Of a stretch of DNA of 14,645 nucleotides, positions 6,933 through 13,791 are shown in pieces; within the stretch, counting starts at the first letter, position 1, and each line of letters opens with the position of its first letter. The notes beneath the pieces are model-generated. The model saw only the letters and a program-made list of their open reading frames with translations, was not told the origin of the DNA and made no database searches. The stretch spans positions 1-14,645 of the forward strand of contig DATBFY010000202.1 in NCBI GenBank assembly GCA_036558265.1, written 5' to 3'. This stretch comes from RYN-433 sp036558265 (GTDB lineage Bacteria; Planctomycetota; Phycisphaerae; Tepidisphaerales; Tepidisphaeraceae). The position numbers and the translations under genes are program-made.

Positions 6933-9545
6933 ATGCCGCTCGGGAAACTGGTTCGGTCCAACCTCGCGACGCGCAAAGTACGGACGGCGCTGACCGTCGG
7001 GGCGATCGCGCTGGCGGTCAGTCTCGTCGTCGCGGTCACCAGCGGGTACAAGTCGGCCGAGGGGGCGATCCTCAAGTACCTCGTCACGTACATGGGATCG
7101 ACCGACGTGCAGGTCACCGACAAGGCGGACTTTCGCGCCGGGGTGAGCGAAGACCTGGTCACGCAGATCCGCAAAGATCCGGCCGTGCGTCTGGCGGTCG
7201 GCCGGCTGGAGACCGACACCGGGTTGATCGACGCGGCGGGCAAACCGGTGTTCGGGCGGGCGGCGCAGTTGATCGGCGTCGATCGCCCGGCCGACGTGGA
7301 CATCGTCCGCACGCCCGTGGACGCCGGCCGCTGGTTTGATACCCCCACCGGCGACGTGGCCGTGATCGACCAGCAGGCCGCCGAGGTGCTCAAGGTCAAG
7401 CTCGGCGACACGATCAACCTTCCCGGGCTGAACGGAAACCGCAAGTTCACGGTGGTCGGCATCTGTCACAAGCCGGCGATCCTGGCGGAGAAGATCTCCT
7501 GGATCTACCTGCCGCTGCGCACCTGCCAGGAGCTGACCAATCGCAAGGGGCAGATCACGCGGATCCTGATCCAGCTCAGCAGCGCGTCCGAAGACCGGGC
7601 CTTCGCGGGACGCTGGGAACCGCGCCTCAAGGCCATCAACCGGGACCTGACGCTGCGGCTGGCGCGCGACACGCGGAAGGAACTGGACAAGAACCTCCAG
7701 GGCGTGCACTACCTGAGCTTCTCCGGCGGGGCGGTCTCGATCATCGTCGCCGCCTTCATCGTCTTCACCACGCTGAGCATGGGCGTGACCGAGCGTCAGC
7801 GGACGCTGGCGATGCTGCGGGCGGTGGGGGCGCAGCGGACGCAGGTGGCGCGGATGGTGATGATCGAGAGCGCGTACATCGGCGTCGCCGGGGCGATCGT
7901 GGGGGTGTTGCTGGGCATACTCTGGGCGTGGATTCTGGTGACCTGGAAATCCGATTTCTTCAGCGCGGGGCTGATGATCGACTGGCCCGCGGTCGGGATC
8001 GGCGTCGGCGCGGCGATCGTCTTCTCGCTGATCGCCAGCCTCCTGCCGGCGTGGCTGGCGTCGCGCGTCAGCCCGCTCGAAGCCCTGACGCCACAGGCCA
8101 GGGCGTCGTCGCCCCGCCTGACGCTGGTGTGCGCGGCGATCGGCGTTTGCCTGATCGCGATCGACACCACGTTCATCTACTTCCCCGGCGCGCCGCGCGA
8201 GGTGCGGTACTACGGGCACTTCTTCCTCGGGCTGCCCGGGCTGATGATCGGCTTCTTCCTGCTCGCGCCGCTGATCGTCGTGATCGTCGAGGCCGGCCTG
8301 GCGCGGGTGGCGGCCAGGCTCATGGACGTTCAGCCGCGATTGCTGCGCCACCAGCTCTCGGGCGGGATCTGGCGCGCCGCCGGCACCGGCGCGGCCCTCA
8401 TGGTCGGACTGGCGATCCTGGTCGCCATGCAAACGGTCGGTCACTCCATGCTCATGGGCTGGCGGTTGCCGGACAAGTTTCCGGACATTTTCATCTACGC
8501 CGGCCAGGGACTGACCCAGGACCAGTGGAAGAAACTCGACGATGTCGAGGGGATCAAGAAGGGCGAGGTGCTGCCGATCGCGCTGGCGTTCCCCGGGTTG
8601 CCCGAGGGGCTCTTCGGCGTGATCGGGGCGGCAGTGCTGCCCGACGCGACGATGTTCCTGGGCGTCGATCCGGACCTGGCGCTGCAGATGATGGAGCTCG
8701 AGTTCCGCGACGGCAACGCCAAGGACGCCGTGGAGGGACTCAAAAAGGGCGACCACATCATCGTCACCGATGAGTTCCGCGTCCTCAAAGGGCTCAAGGT
8801 CGGCGACAGCCTCCCGCTGATGACCAAGAACGGCATGAAGCCGTTCAAGATCTGCGGCGTGATCTGGTCGCCGGGGATCGACGTCATGGTCACCATGTTC
8901 GACATGGGGCGCATGTTCGACCAGCGCACGGCGGCCAGCGTCTTCGGCTCGATCGACGACGCGCGCAAGGAGTTCGGCAAGGACAAGGCCTTCCTTTTCG
9001 CCGCCAACCTTCAGCCCGGCGTGGATAAGGAGGTGATGCTCAAGAAGGTGAAGGATCAGCTCGGCGAGAAGGGGTGGAAGGCCGGCGATGTCCGCAAGAT
9101 CAAGTTCGAGATCGTCAAGGGGTTCGAAAAGCTGCTGCTGCTGCTGAGCACCGTCGCGTTCGCCGCGATGGCCGTCGCGGCGCTGGGCGTCACCAATACC
9201 GTCATGGCGTCGGTTCGCAGCCGGCAGTGGCAGTTCGGCATCCTCCGCAGCATCGGCGTGACCCGCGGGCAATTGCTGCGCCTGGTGCTCGCCGAGGCGC
9301 TGCTCCTGGGGCTGGTCGGATGCGCGCTGGGGCTGGCGGCAGGGTTCCTGTTCTCGTTCAACGCCCTGGGGCTCAGCCGGCACCTGCTCGGCTACGTTCC
9401 GGACCTCGCGCCGCCCTGGTCGATGGTCGCGGCGGGTGCGGCCATCCTGATGGGCGTCTCGCTCCTGGCGAGCCTCTGGCCCGCCGCCCTGGTCGCGCGC
9501 AGCCAGCCGCTAACCCTCCTGCAGAGTGGTCGGGCGGCGATCTAA
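6933..9545 (+). CDS. ABC transporter permease with two FtsX domains, YbbP-like
   Basis: This 870-aa membrane protein is the partner of the upstream ATPase. The layout is that of long MacB-superfamily permeases: TM1 (about 17-38), an extracytoplasmic domain (about 45-260), a first FtsX block of three helices (about 265-386, with the coupling-helix phrase LRAVGAQRTQV), two central helices (395-419 and 430-459), a further helix (482-507), a second extracytoplasmic domain (about 508-728) and a second FtsX block (731-853, with LRSIGVTRGQL). This gives about ten helices, as in E. coli YbbP. The ATG at 6933 (MPLGKLVRSNLATRK) is chosen because the frame upstream to a TTG at 6861 would translate the palindrome. 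Members of this superfamily move lipids, lipoproteins or peptides, or drive envelope remodelling. No membrane-fusion protein gene is adjacent, so a tripartite MacAB-type pump is not supported. Confidence 0.92.
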   Translation: MPLGKLVRSNLATRKVRTALTVGAIALAVSLVVAVTSGYKSAEGAILKYLVTYMGSTDVQVTDKADFRAGVSEDLVTQIRKDPAVRLAVGRLETDTGLIDAAGKPVFGRAAQLIGVDRPADVDIVRTPVDAGRWFDTPTGDVAVIDQQAAEVLKVKLGDTINLPGLNGNRKFTVVGICHKPAILAEKISWIYLPLRTCQELTNRKGQITRILIQLSSASEDRAFAGRWEPRLKAINRDLTLRLARDTRKELDKNLQGVHYLSFSGGAVSIIVAAFIVFTTLSMGVTERQRTLAMLRAVGAQRTQVARMVMIESAYIGVAGAIVGVLLGILWAWILVTWKSDFFSAGLMIDWPAVGIGVGAAIVFSLIASLLPAWLASRVSPLEALTPQARASSPRLTLVCAAIGVCLIAIDTTFIYFPGAPREVRYYGHFFLGLPGLMIGFFLLAPLIVVIVEAGLARVAARLMDVQPRLLRHQLSGGIWRAAGTGAALMVGLAILVAMQTVGHSMLMGWRLPDKFPDIFIYAGQGLTQDQWKKLDDVEGIKKGEVLPIALAFPGLPEGLFGVIGAAVLPDATMFLGVDPDLALQMMELEFRDGNAKDAVEGLKKGDHIIVTDEFRVLKGLKVGDSLPLMTKNGMKPFKICGVIWSPGIDVMVTMFDMGRMFDQRTAASVFGSIDDARKEFGKDKAFLFAANLQPGVDKEVMLKKVKDQLGEKGWKAGDVRKIKFEIVKGFEKLLLLLSTVAFAAMAVAALGVTNTVMASVRSRQWQFGILRSIGVTRGQLLRLVLAEALLLGLVGCALGLAAGFLFSFNALGLSRHLLGYVPDLAPPWSMVAAGAAILMGVSLLASLWPAALVARSQPLTLLQSGRAAI

Positions 9546-9556
9546 ACCGTTTAGCG

Positions 9557-9573
9557 GCGGCCCGCAGGGCCGC
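9557..9573. repeat. Perfect GC hairpin downstream of the permease gene
   Basis: GCGGCCC-GCA-GGGCCGC is a perfect 7-bp stem with a three-base loop, beginning 11 nt after the permease stop codon. A run of nine C residues (9575-9583) follows, and there is no T tract, so it is not a canonical intrinsic terminator. It may still stabilise or end the transporter mRNA. Confidence 0.6.
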
Positions 9574-9664
9574 GCCCCCCCCCGACCTCGATCCTCCCTC
9601 CCGTTCGCATGGTCCGACAAGATCACAGACGATCCGCGATCCTGGCGCCGACGTAAAACTTGCG

Positions 9665-9692
9665 TTGACTGCGCGCCGATGTCCATTATGGT
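9665..9692 (+). promoter_or_regulatory. Predicted promoter of the kinase gene
   Basis: TTGACT (9665-9670, 5/6 match to the -35 consensus) is followed after 16 bases by TATGGT (9687-9692, 4/6). TAAGAT at 9692-9697 is an alternative -10. Transcription would begin about 9699, giving either a very short leader to the ATG at 9708 or about 60 nt to the ATG at 9759. Confidence 0.4.
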
Positions 9693-9707
9693 AAGATCCC
9701 GGCTGGC

Positions 9708-10856
9708 ATGGTGTTCCGGTCGGATGGGCCGTCGAACACCGCGCGCATCACCTCTCGTATGACTACGCAGCCCATCGCATCCCCCGCCCCCAGCACGATA
9801 TCCGGTTCCGGTGTGGCAGCGCGCCAGGAGGGCAGCCGGGAGCGCTTCGGCACGGAAGAGCTTGCGATCGTCCTTTCCCACTTTGACATCGGGATCCTCC
9901 AGGAGATCAAGGAATACCCCCGCGGATCGCGCAAGGCCCCCAAGCTGTTGATCACCTCCGAAAATGGCAAGTTTCTGCTCAAACGACGCGCCCGCGGAAA
10001 GGATGACCCCTTCAAGGTCGCCTTCTCCCACGCCCTGCAGCTTTACCTGGCGAGCAAGCAGTTTCCGCTCCCGCACCTCATCGGCACCAAGCGCGAGAAC
10101 AACTCGCTGCTCCAGTGGCGCAACGGCGTCTACGAGATCTTCGAGTACATCCCCGGCCAGAGCTACCCGCAGACGCTCGAGGCCACGTTTGATTCCGGGC
10201 GGATCCTCGGGCTGTATCACAAGCTCCTGCTCGACTTCAAAACCGATTTTCAGCCCCCGACCGGCAGTTACCACATGGCGCCGTCGGTCGAAGCGGGTCT
10301 GCGGCAGATCCCCGGCACGCTCGCCGGGGCGGCGCGGGACGTTGACCTGAACGCCCTCCTGAACTTCCTGCTGGAAAGCTATCGCTATTCCGCCGAGGTC
10401 ACCGAGGAGATGGGGATCGACACCTGGCCGCGGCAGATCGTCCACGCCGACTGGCACCCGGGGAACATGCTCTTCCGCGACAACCACGTCGTCGCCGTGA
10501 TCGACTACGACGCCGCCCGCATGCTCCCGCGCATCGTGGACATCGCCAACGGGGCCTTGCAGTTCTCGATCATCGGCGGGGACGAGGACGTGACCCGCTG
10601 GCCCGACTACATCGACGAGACCCGCTTCAAGCGCTTCCTGCGCGGCTATGATGAGGTGATGCTGCTCTCCCAGGCGGAGATCCGGACCATTCCCTACCTG
10701 ATGGCCGAGGCGCTGATCGCCGAGGCCGTCTTCCCGATCGCCGCCACCGGGAATTTCGGTCGCCTCGAGGGCCTGAAGTTCCTCGAAATGGTGCAGCGGA
10801 AGGTGTACTGGCTGACGCATAACGCGCAGAAACTGATCGAGCTGGCGGAAGGCTGA
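9708..10856 (+). CDS. APH/CotS-type small-molecule kinase (phosphotransferase family)
   Basis: This 382-aa soluble protein has the protein-kinase-like fold used by aminoglycoside phosphotransferases, CotS, homoserine kinase II and N-acetylhexosamine kinases. The catalytic loop is VHADWHPGN with H246, D248 and N253. The metal-binding segment follows as VIDYDAAR (D266, D268). K92 in GKFLLKRR is the likely ATP-phosphate-binding lysine. FEYIPGQSYP resembles the hinge of the family. The C-terminal part is helical. The first 35 residues are Ser/Pro-rich and look disordered. No Shine-Dalgarno site is visible; codons from 9708 are GC-rich at the third position, favouring that ATG, but ATG 9759 (MTTQPIASP) is possible. 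The substrate cannot be inferred. It follows the transporter with its own predicted promoter, so it is probably a separate transcription unit, and there is no reason to call it a resistance gene. Confidence 0.85.
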   Translation: MVFRSDGPSNTARITSRMTTQPIASPAPSTISGSGVAARQEGSRERFGTEELAIVLSHFDIGILQEIKEYPRGSRKAPKLLITSENGKFLLKRRARGKDDPFKVAFSHALQLYLASKQFPLPHLIGTKRENNSLLQWRNGVYEIFEYIPGQSYPQTLEATFDSGRILGLYHKLLLDFKTDFQPPTGSYHMAPSVEAGLRQIPGTLAGAARDVDLNALLNFLLESYRYSAEVTEEMGIDTWPRQIVHADWHPGNMLFRDNHVVAVIDYDAARMLPRIVDIANGALQFSIIGGDEDVTRWPDYIDETRFKRFLRGYDEVMLLSQAEIRTIPYLMAEALIAEAVFPIAATGNFGRLEGLKFLEMVQRKVYWLTHNAQKLIELAEG

Positions 10857-10862
10857 CGCGAA

Positions 10863-10929
10863 GTTGCGAAGCAACCCGTCGGGTCGATCGACCGATAACC
10901 CGGACAGGTCAACTGGCACGAGTCGTGCC
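10863..10929. repeat. Three perfect dyads in the gap between the kinase and PDZ genes
   Basis: Three exact inverted repeats lie within 67 bases: GTTGC-GAA-GCAAC (10863-10875), the 12-base palindrome GGTCGATCGACC (10882-10893) and GGCACGA-G-TCGTGCC (10915-10929). The first starts 7 nt after the kinase stop and could end its mRNA, though no T tract follows. The other two could be operator sites for the downstream gene or simply GC-rich hairpins. Confidence 0.6.
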
Positions 10930-10972
10930 TGGATCGCGTCGTCGAGAGGGCTTGCGTGAAGGCAGGTGTGGT

Positions 10973-11773
10973 ATGCGACGTCACCTGATGTCGGGGTGGA
11001 TGCTCGTCGTGGCGGCGGGGCTGATCGGCTCGCCGCTGCTGGCGGCCGATCGCGACAGCGCCGCCCCCGCCGCAGCCGCTGCGCCGACCACGCGCCCGCT
11101 CGTCAGTTCCGCCACCCGCCCCGCCGGCGACGTCGCGACCCTCACGCGCCTGATCGCCCAGCTTGCCGACGACGATTACTCCAACCGCGAGGCCGCCCGC
11201 ATCGCCCTCATGGGATTGCGGCGTTCGGACCTGGGCGTCCTCCGCCAATCGGTGCAGCAGAGCATGCCGCTGGAACCGGGGCAGATCATCGTCCTTCGCG
11301 ACGTGGTGACCCAGGTCTACCTCGCCGGCGACGCCTACCTGCCCGATGACCAGGGCGCCGGATTTCTCGGAGTCAGCCTGCCGGTCTGGAGCCGGCCCGA
11401 GGATCGCGCGCTTTTGACGCTGGAACGCGGGGTCGCGGTCGTGTCGCGCGTACCGGGCTTCTGCGCCTTCCGCATGCTCCAGAACGGCGACGTGCTGCTC
11501 TCGATGACCACGGCCGCCGGAACCGTCGAGCTCAACACCCCCGAGCGCCTGAGCGACTCGGTCAAGGCCGTCAAGGCGGGGCAGACGATCACCTTCGAGG
11601 TCCTCCGCCAGGGCGAGGTCCTCACCGTCCCGATCACGCTCGACCCCCGGCCGTTCAACCTCGATAACATGGGCGCGATCTGGCTCCAGGAATTCACCGG
11701 CCGCCGCGCCGACCAGGCCAACGAGGTCTGGGAGCGCGACTTCGCCCCCCTCTTCGCCGAAAAGCTCGGCTGA
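10973..11773 (+). CDS. Exported protein with HEAT-like motif and PDZ-like domain
   Basis: This 266-aa protein starts at ATG 10973, which has AAGGCAGG upstream and opens a signal peptide (MRRHLMSGWMLVVAAGLIG, then SPLLAAD, with cleavage expected after residue 25). The frame extends up to 10925 but would lose this feature. A disordered Ala/Thr/Pro linker with TTRP (39-42) and ATRP (47-50) leads to a helical segment, LIAQLADDDYSNREAARIAL, a HEAT-like motif that I associate with planctomycete exported proteins. Residues of about 125-225 look like a PDZ domain: GFLGVSLPVW, a central GVAVVSRVPG loop, the ligand-groove-like GDVLLSM, and TITFEVLRQGEVLTVPITL. No protease triad is present, so it is probably a scaffold or substrate-binding protein in the periplasm. 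Its stop lies 3 nt from the stop of the convergent acyltransferase gene. Confidence 0.8.
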   Translation: MRRHLMSGWMLVVAAGLIGSPLLAADRDSAAPAAAAAPTTRPLVSSATRPAGDVATLTRLIAQLADDDYSNREAARIALMGLRRSDLGVLRQSVQQSMPLEPGQIIVLRDVVTQVYLAGDAYLPDDQGAGFLGVSLPVWSRPEDRALLTLERGVAVVSRVPGFCAFRMLQNGDVLLSMTTAAGTVELNTPERLSDSVKAVKAGQTITFEVLRQGEVLTVPITLDPRPFNLDNMGAIWLQEFTGRRADQANEVWERDFAPLFAEKLG

Positions 11774-11776
11774 GCG

Positions 11777-13075
11777 TCAGATCCGCAGGAAGATCTTCCG
11801 CCGATACATCCAGAAGAGGATCAGCCACTCGACCAGGAGGATTCCCGCGCCCTGGATGAGCGGATCGTAGGCTTTGCCGGCAAAGTCGTTCCAGTGCCGC
11901 CCCAGGTGCCGCGGCAGCGCGTCGGAGATGAAGCCCTCGAACAGGTGCGCGATCAGGTACGCCGCGATCGAGTTCATCCCCACCACGATCAGGAAGAACG
12001 CCCAGCCGCGCAGGTTCCACAGGTCCAGCAGCAGGTAGAACCCTGCCAGCATCAGGAAGCACCACCCGCCGCTGAACAGCACCCAGCTCGGCGTCCAGAT
12101 CCGCTTGACCACCGGGCAGATGCCCAGCGCCCCGAGCACCCAGCCCGCCGCCAGGGCGATCACGCCCGCGACGGCGAACCAGCCCACCTTCCCCCACGAC
12201 GACCGCGGGCTGCGCAGCACGCCGCCGGCGATCAGGCCCAGGATCATCGTACCCAGCGTGGGGATGAAGCTGAGCGTCGCGTAACCACCGCCGTTGTTGG
12301 TGAACGTGCGCTCCCGCGGGAAGAGGTTCAGGAACCACGTGTCGAACCGCCAGGCGAGGTTCGTGTTCAGGCTCCAGTGCCCGGCGAACCCGCTCAGCAC
12401 CGCCGCCGAGCCCGGCGAAACCCCCGCGCGACCCCAGTCGAAATCCGCCCCCGGCAACGGGTAGAGCGCGAACGCCAGCCAGTATCCCACCAGGATGAAC
12501 CCCAGCGCCGCCCACTGGATGCGCACCGAGGCGAGCGCCAGCAGATATAAAAAGCCGTAGCCCAACCCGATCTGCGTCAGCGTGTCCTCAAATGTCCAGT
12601 AAGTCTGCCTGGCATGCGTCGAGCGCAGGAACACGCCCAGCAGCACCAGCACCAGCGCCCGCCAGAATGCGTGAAGCGTCCGCAGCCACTGCGGCTGACC
12701 CGCGCTCGCCCGCCGCGCCAGCGAGAACGGCAGCGCCACCCCCACCAGGAACGAGAACGACGGCTGGATCATGTCGTGCAGCGAGCACCCGATCCACGGC
12801 ACGTGACTCTGATGGTGTGAGAGGAACGCCCAGAAGTTGCTTTCGGGCAGCGCCCGCGCCACCCGCGAGAACGATAGCACCTCCCCCATCATCAGCAGCA
12901 TGACCAGCCCGCGATAAGCATCGATCGACGCGACGCGCTTCCCCAGCGCCCCGACCCCCGCGGGCGAGGTCCCCGCGGGCGAGGCGAACGGCCCGGTTTG
13001 AATGCCGGTTGAGCCCTGCTGCCCCAACGACGGCGTCAACACGGTCGTGCTGCTGCTGCTGCTGCTGCTGCTCAT
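11777..13075 (-). CDS. HGSNAT-like (DUF5009/COG4299) membrane acyltransferase
   Basis: This 432-aa polytopic membrane protein resembles heparan-alpha-glucosaminide N-acetyltransferase and its bacterial relatives, which transfer an acetyl group from cytosolic acetyl-CoA across the membrane to an amino sugar. Diagnostic segments are IDAYRGLVMLLMMGEV (51-66), H91-V-P-W-I-G (matching the active-site histidine region of human HGSNAT), D101 and QPSFSFLVGVALPFSLARR, with about ten further hydrophobic helices and a C-terminal WMYRRKIFLRI. The ATG at 13075 has an AGGA ten bases upstream. The first 46 residues are unusual: eight Ser encoded by (AGC)8, then a Ser/Gly/Pro-rich linker containing a 15-bp in-frame duplication (SPAGTSPAGV). 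The substrate in bacteria is not established; cell-wall or glycan amino sugars are plausible. It runs convergent to the PDZ gene. Confidence 0.88.
   Translation of the reverse strand: MSSSSSSSSTTVLTPSLGQQGSTGIQTGPFASPAGTSPAGVGALGKRVASIDAYRGLVMLLMMGEVLSFSRVARALPESNFWAFLSHHQSHVPWIGCSLHDMIQPSFSFLVGVALPFSLARRASAGQPQWLRTLHAFWRALVLVLLGVFLRSTHARQTYWTFEDTLTQIGLGYGFLYLLALASVRIQWAALGFILVGYWLAFALYPLPGADFDWGRAGVSPGSAAVLSGFAGHWSLNTNLAWRFDTWFLNLFPRERTFTNNGGGYATLSFIPTLGTMILGLIAGGVLRSPRSSWGKVGWFAVAGVIALAAGWVLGALGICPVVKRIWTPSWVLFSGGWCFLMLAGFYLLLDLWNLRGWAFFLIVVGMNSIAAYLIAHLFEGFISDALPRHLGRHWNDFAGKAYDPLIQGAGILLVEWLILFWMYRRKIFLRI
12956..12984. repeat. 15-bp in-frame tandem duplication in the acyltransferase N-terminus
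   Basis: CCCCGCGGGCGAGG occurs at 12956-12969 and again at 12971-12984, a period of 15 bases. On the coding strand it gives the repeated pentapeptide SPAGT/SPAGV in the disordered linker before the first membrane helix. Being a multiple of three, it leaves the frame intact. Confidence 0.75.
13049..13072. repeat. (GCT)8 microsatellite encoding eight serines after the start codon
   Basis: Eight exact GCT triplets on the plus strand give (AGC)8 on the coding strand, immediately after the acyltransferase ATG (13073-13075). Slippage would change the number of serines without shifting the frame. Confidence 0.9.
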
Positions 13076-13125
13076 GTCCGCCCATCCTACCGCCCCGGGG
13101 AGCTCACGGCACAACTTTAAGCCGC

Positions 13126-13153
13126 TTGACGACCGCCCGGTGCAGGGTATTCT
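13126..13153 (+). promoter_or_regulatory. Predicted promoter of tRNA-Gly
   Basis: TTGACG (13126-13131, 5/6 to the -35 consensus) and TATTCT (13148-13153, 4/6 to the -10 consensus) are 16 bases apart. A start near 13160 would leave a leader of about 14 nt before the mature 5' end, containing the small dyad GTCA-GCG-TGAC. Confidence 0.5.
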
Positions 13154-13173
13154 TATTGGGTCAGCGTGACCGC

Positions 13174-13245
13174 GCGGGCGTAATTCAGTGGTAGAATGTC
13201 AGCTTCCCAAGCTGAACGTCGTGGGTTCGATCCCCATCGCCCGCT
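13174..13245 (+). tRNA. tRNA-Gly (anticodon CCC)
   Basis: The 72-nt sequence folds as a complete cloverleaf: acceptor stem GCGGGCG/CGCCCGC with discriminator T, D-stem ATTC/GAAT with loop AGTGGTA, anticodon stem TCAGC/GCTGA with loop TTCCCAA (anticodon CCC, reading GGG glycine codons), a five-base variable loop, and T-stem GTGGG/CCCAT with loop TTCGATC. It closely resembles E. coli glyU tRNA. The 3' CCA is not encoded (CTT follows), so it must be added after transcription. Confidence 0.97.
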
Positions 13246-13255
13246 CTTAATCATG

Positions 13256-13290
13256 AATCCCGCCCCCCTGTGGCGGGATTCCTTCGTTTT
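13256..13290 (+). terminator. Intrinsic terminator of tRNA-Gly
   Basis: A perfect 9-bp stem AATCCCGCC/GGCGGGATT (13256-13264 and 13272-13280) with a 7-base loop is followed by CCTTCGTTTT. It starts 10 nt after the tRNA end, so the tRNA appears to be a single-gene transcription unit. Confidence 0.85.
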
Positions 13291-13791
13291 CGCCTGCCAC
13301 ACATCCCATCACACCACGCGCCCCGCGCGCCAATTTCCGGCAATCTTGTTGCGCGCCGATGACGCGCGCAGCGCTACCCCCTCTCGAGACAAATCAAAAA
13401 ATCTTCATCCCATTTCCCGAGCAAAATCCTAGGTTCCGCAACCTTGATGGCGCCCCGCGCGTCACCGCCGCGCACAATCGCCCCATAGGTGGAGGGCGCG
13501 CGCGCTCATGACCCGCAAGATCGCTCAACGTAGGGCTCGCTTCAGCGAGCGAAATCCCCCGCCGCGTCGCGCAGCGACTCCTCTTCGATTCCCCAAAACT
13601 CCCCGAATCTCCCCATCCCGAAAAAAAATCGCGATCAAACCTCCCCGCTTAACACCCCCCCTCCTTCCCGCGCCAAACGAACCCAGATCGCGGGTCGCGC
13701 TCGCTGAATTCCCTTGTCGCCCCCCGCCGCGCGATGTACCTTCACTTTTGCGGGGAGCGCGTCTCACACACCAGCAGCGGGAGCACAAATC
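13291..13791. other. Gene-poor 500-nt region with several hairpins
   Basis: I find no convincing gene on either strand; the open frames that cross it continue out of frame through the peptidase gene or run antisense to it. The region is C-rich with local A runs (near 13396-13401 and 13620-13628). Four exact stems stand out: TGCGCGC/GCGCGCA (13350-13370), AGGTT/AACCT (13431-13444), GCTCGC-TTCA-GCGAGC (13535-13550) and GTCGC-GCA-GCGAC (13566-13578). None has a terminator-type T tract. It may be the regulatory leader of the peptidase gene or hold a small RNA; neither is shown. Confidence 0.45.
13779..13783 (+). promoter_or_regulatory. Ribosome binding site of the C1 peptidase gene
   Basis: GGGAG lies eight bases before the ATG at 13792 and supports that start. 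Confidence 0.6.

Noticed and set aside
6921..9383. 820-aa minus-strand frame opposite the permease
   Set aside because: The product is Arg/His/Gln/Pro-rich and without motifs; the plus strand encodes an obvious FtsX-type permease.
9708..10856. Aminoglycoside resistance gene
   Set aside because: The fold and motifs are those of the wide APH/CotS kinase superfamily; nothing in the sequence or context indicates an antibiotic substrate.
9510..10919. 469-aa minus-strand frame opposite the kinase
   Set aside because: The plus strand carries the complete APH catalytic motifs; the antisense product shows only composition bias.
13174..13290. tRNA-Gly as attachment site of an integrated element
   Set aside because: No integrase and no repeated tRNA 3' end were found in the window; the tRNA has an intact promoter and terminator of its own.
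13196..13432. 78-aa plus-strand frame starting inside the tRNA
   Set aside because: It overlaps the tRNA-Gly and its terminator; no ribosome binding site or domain is seen.
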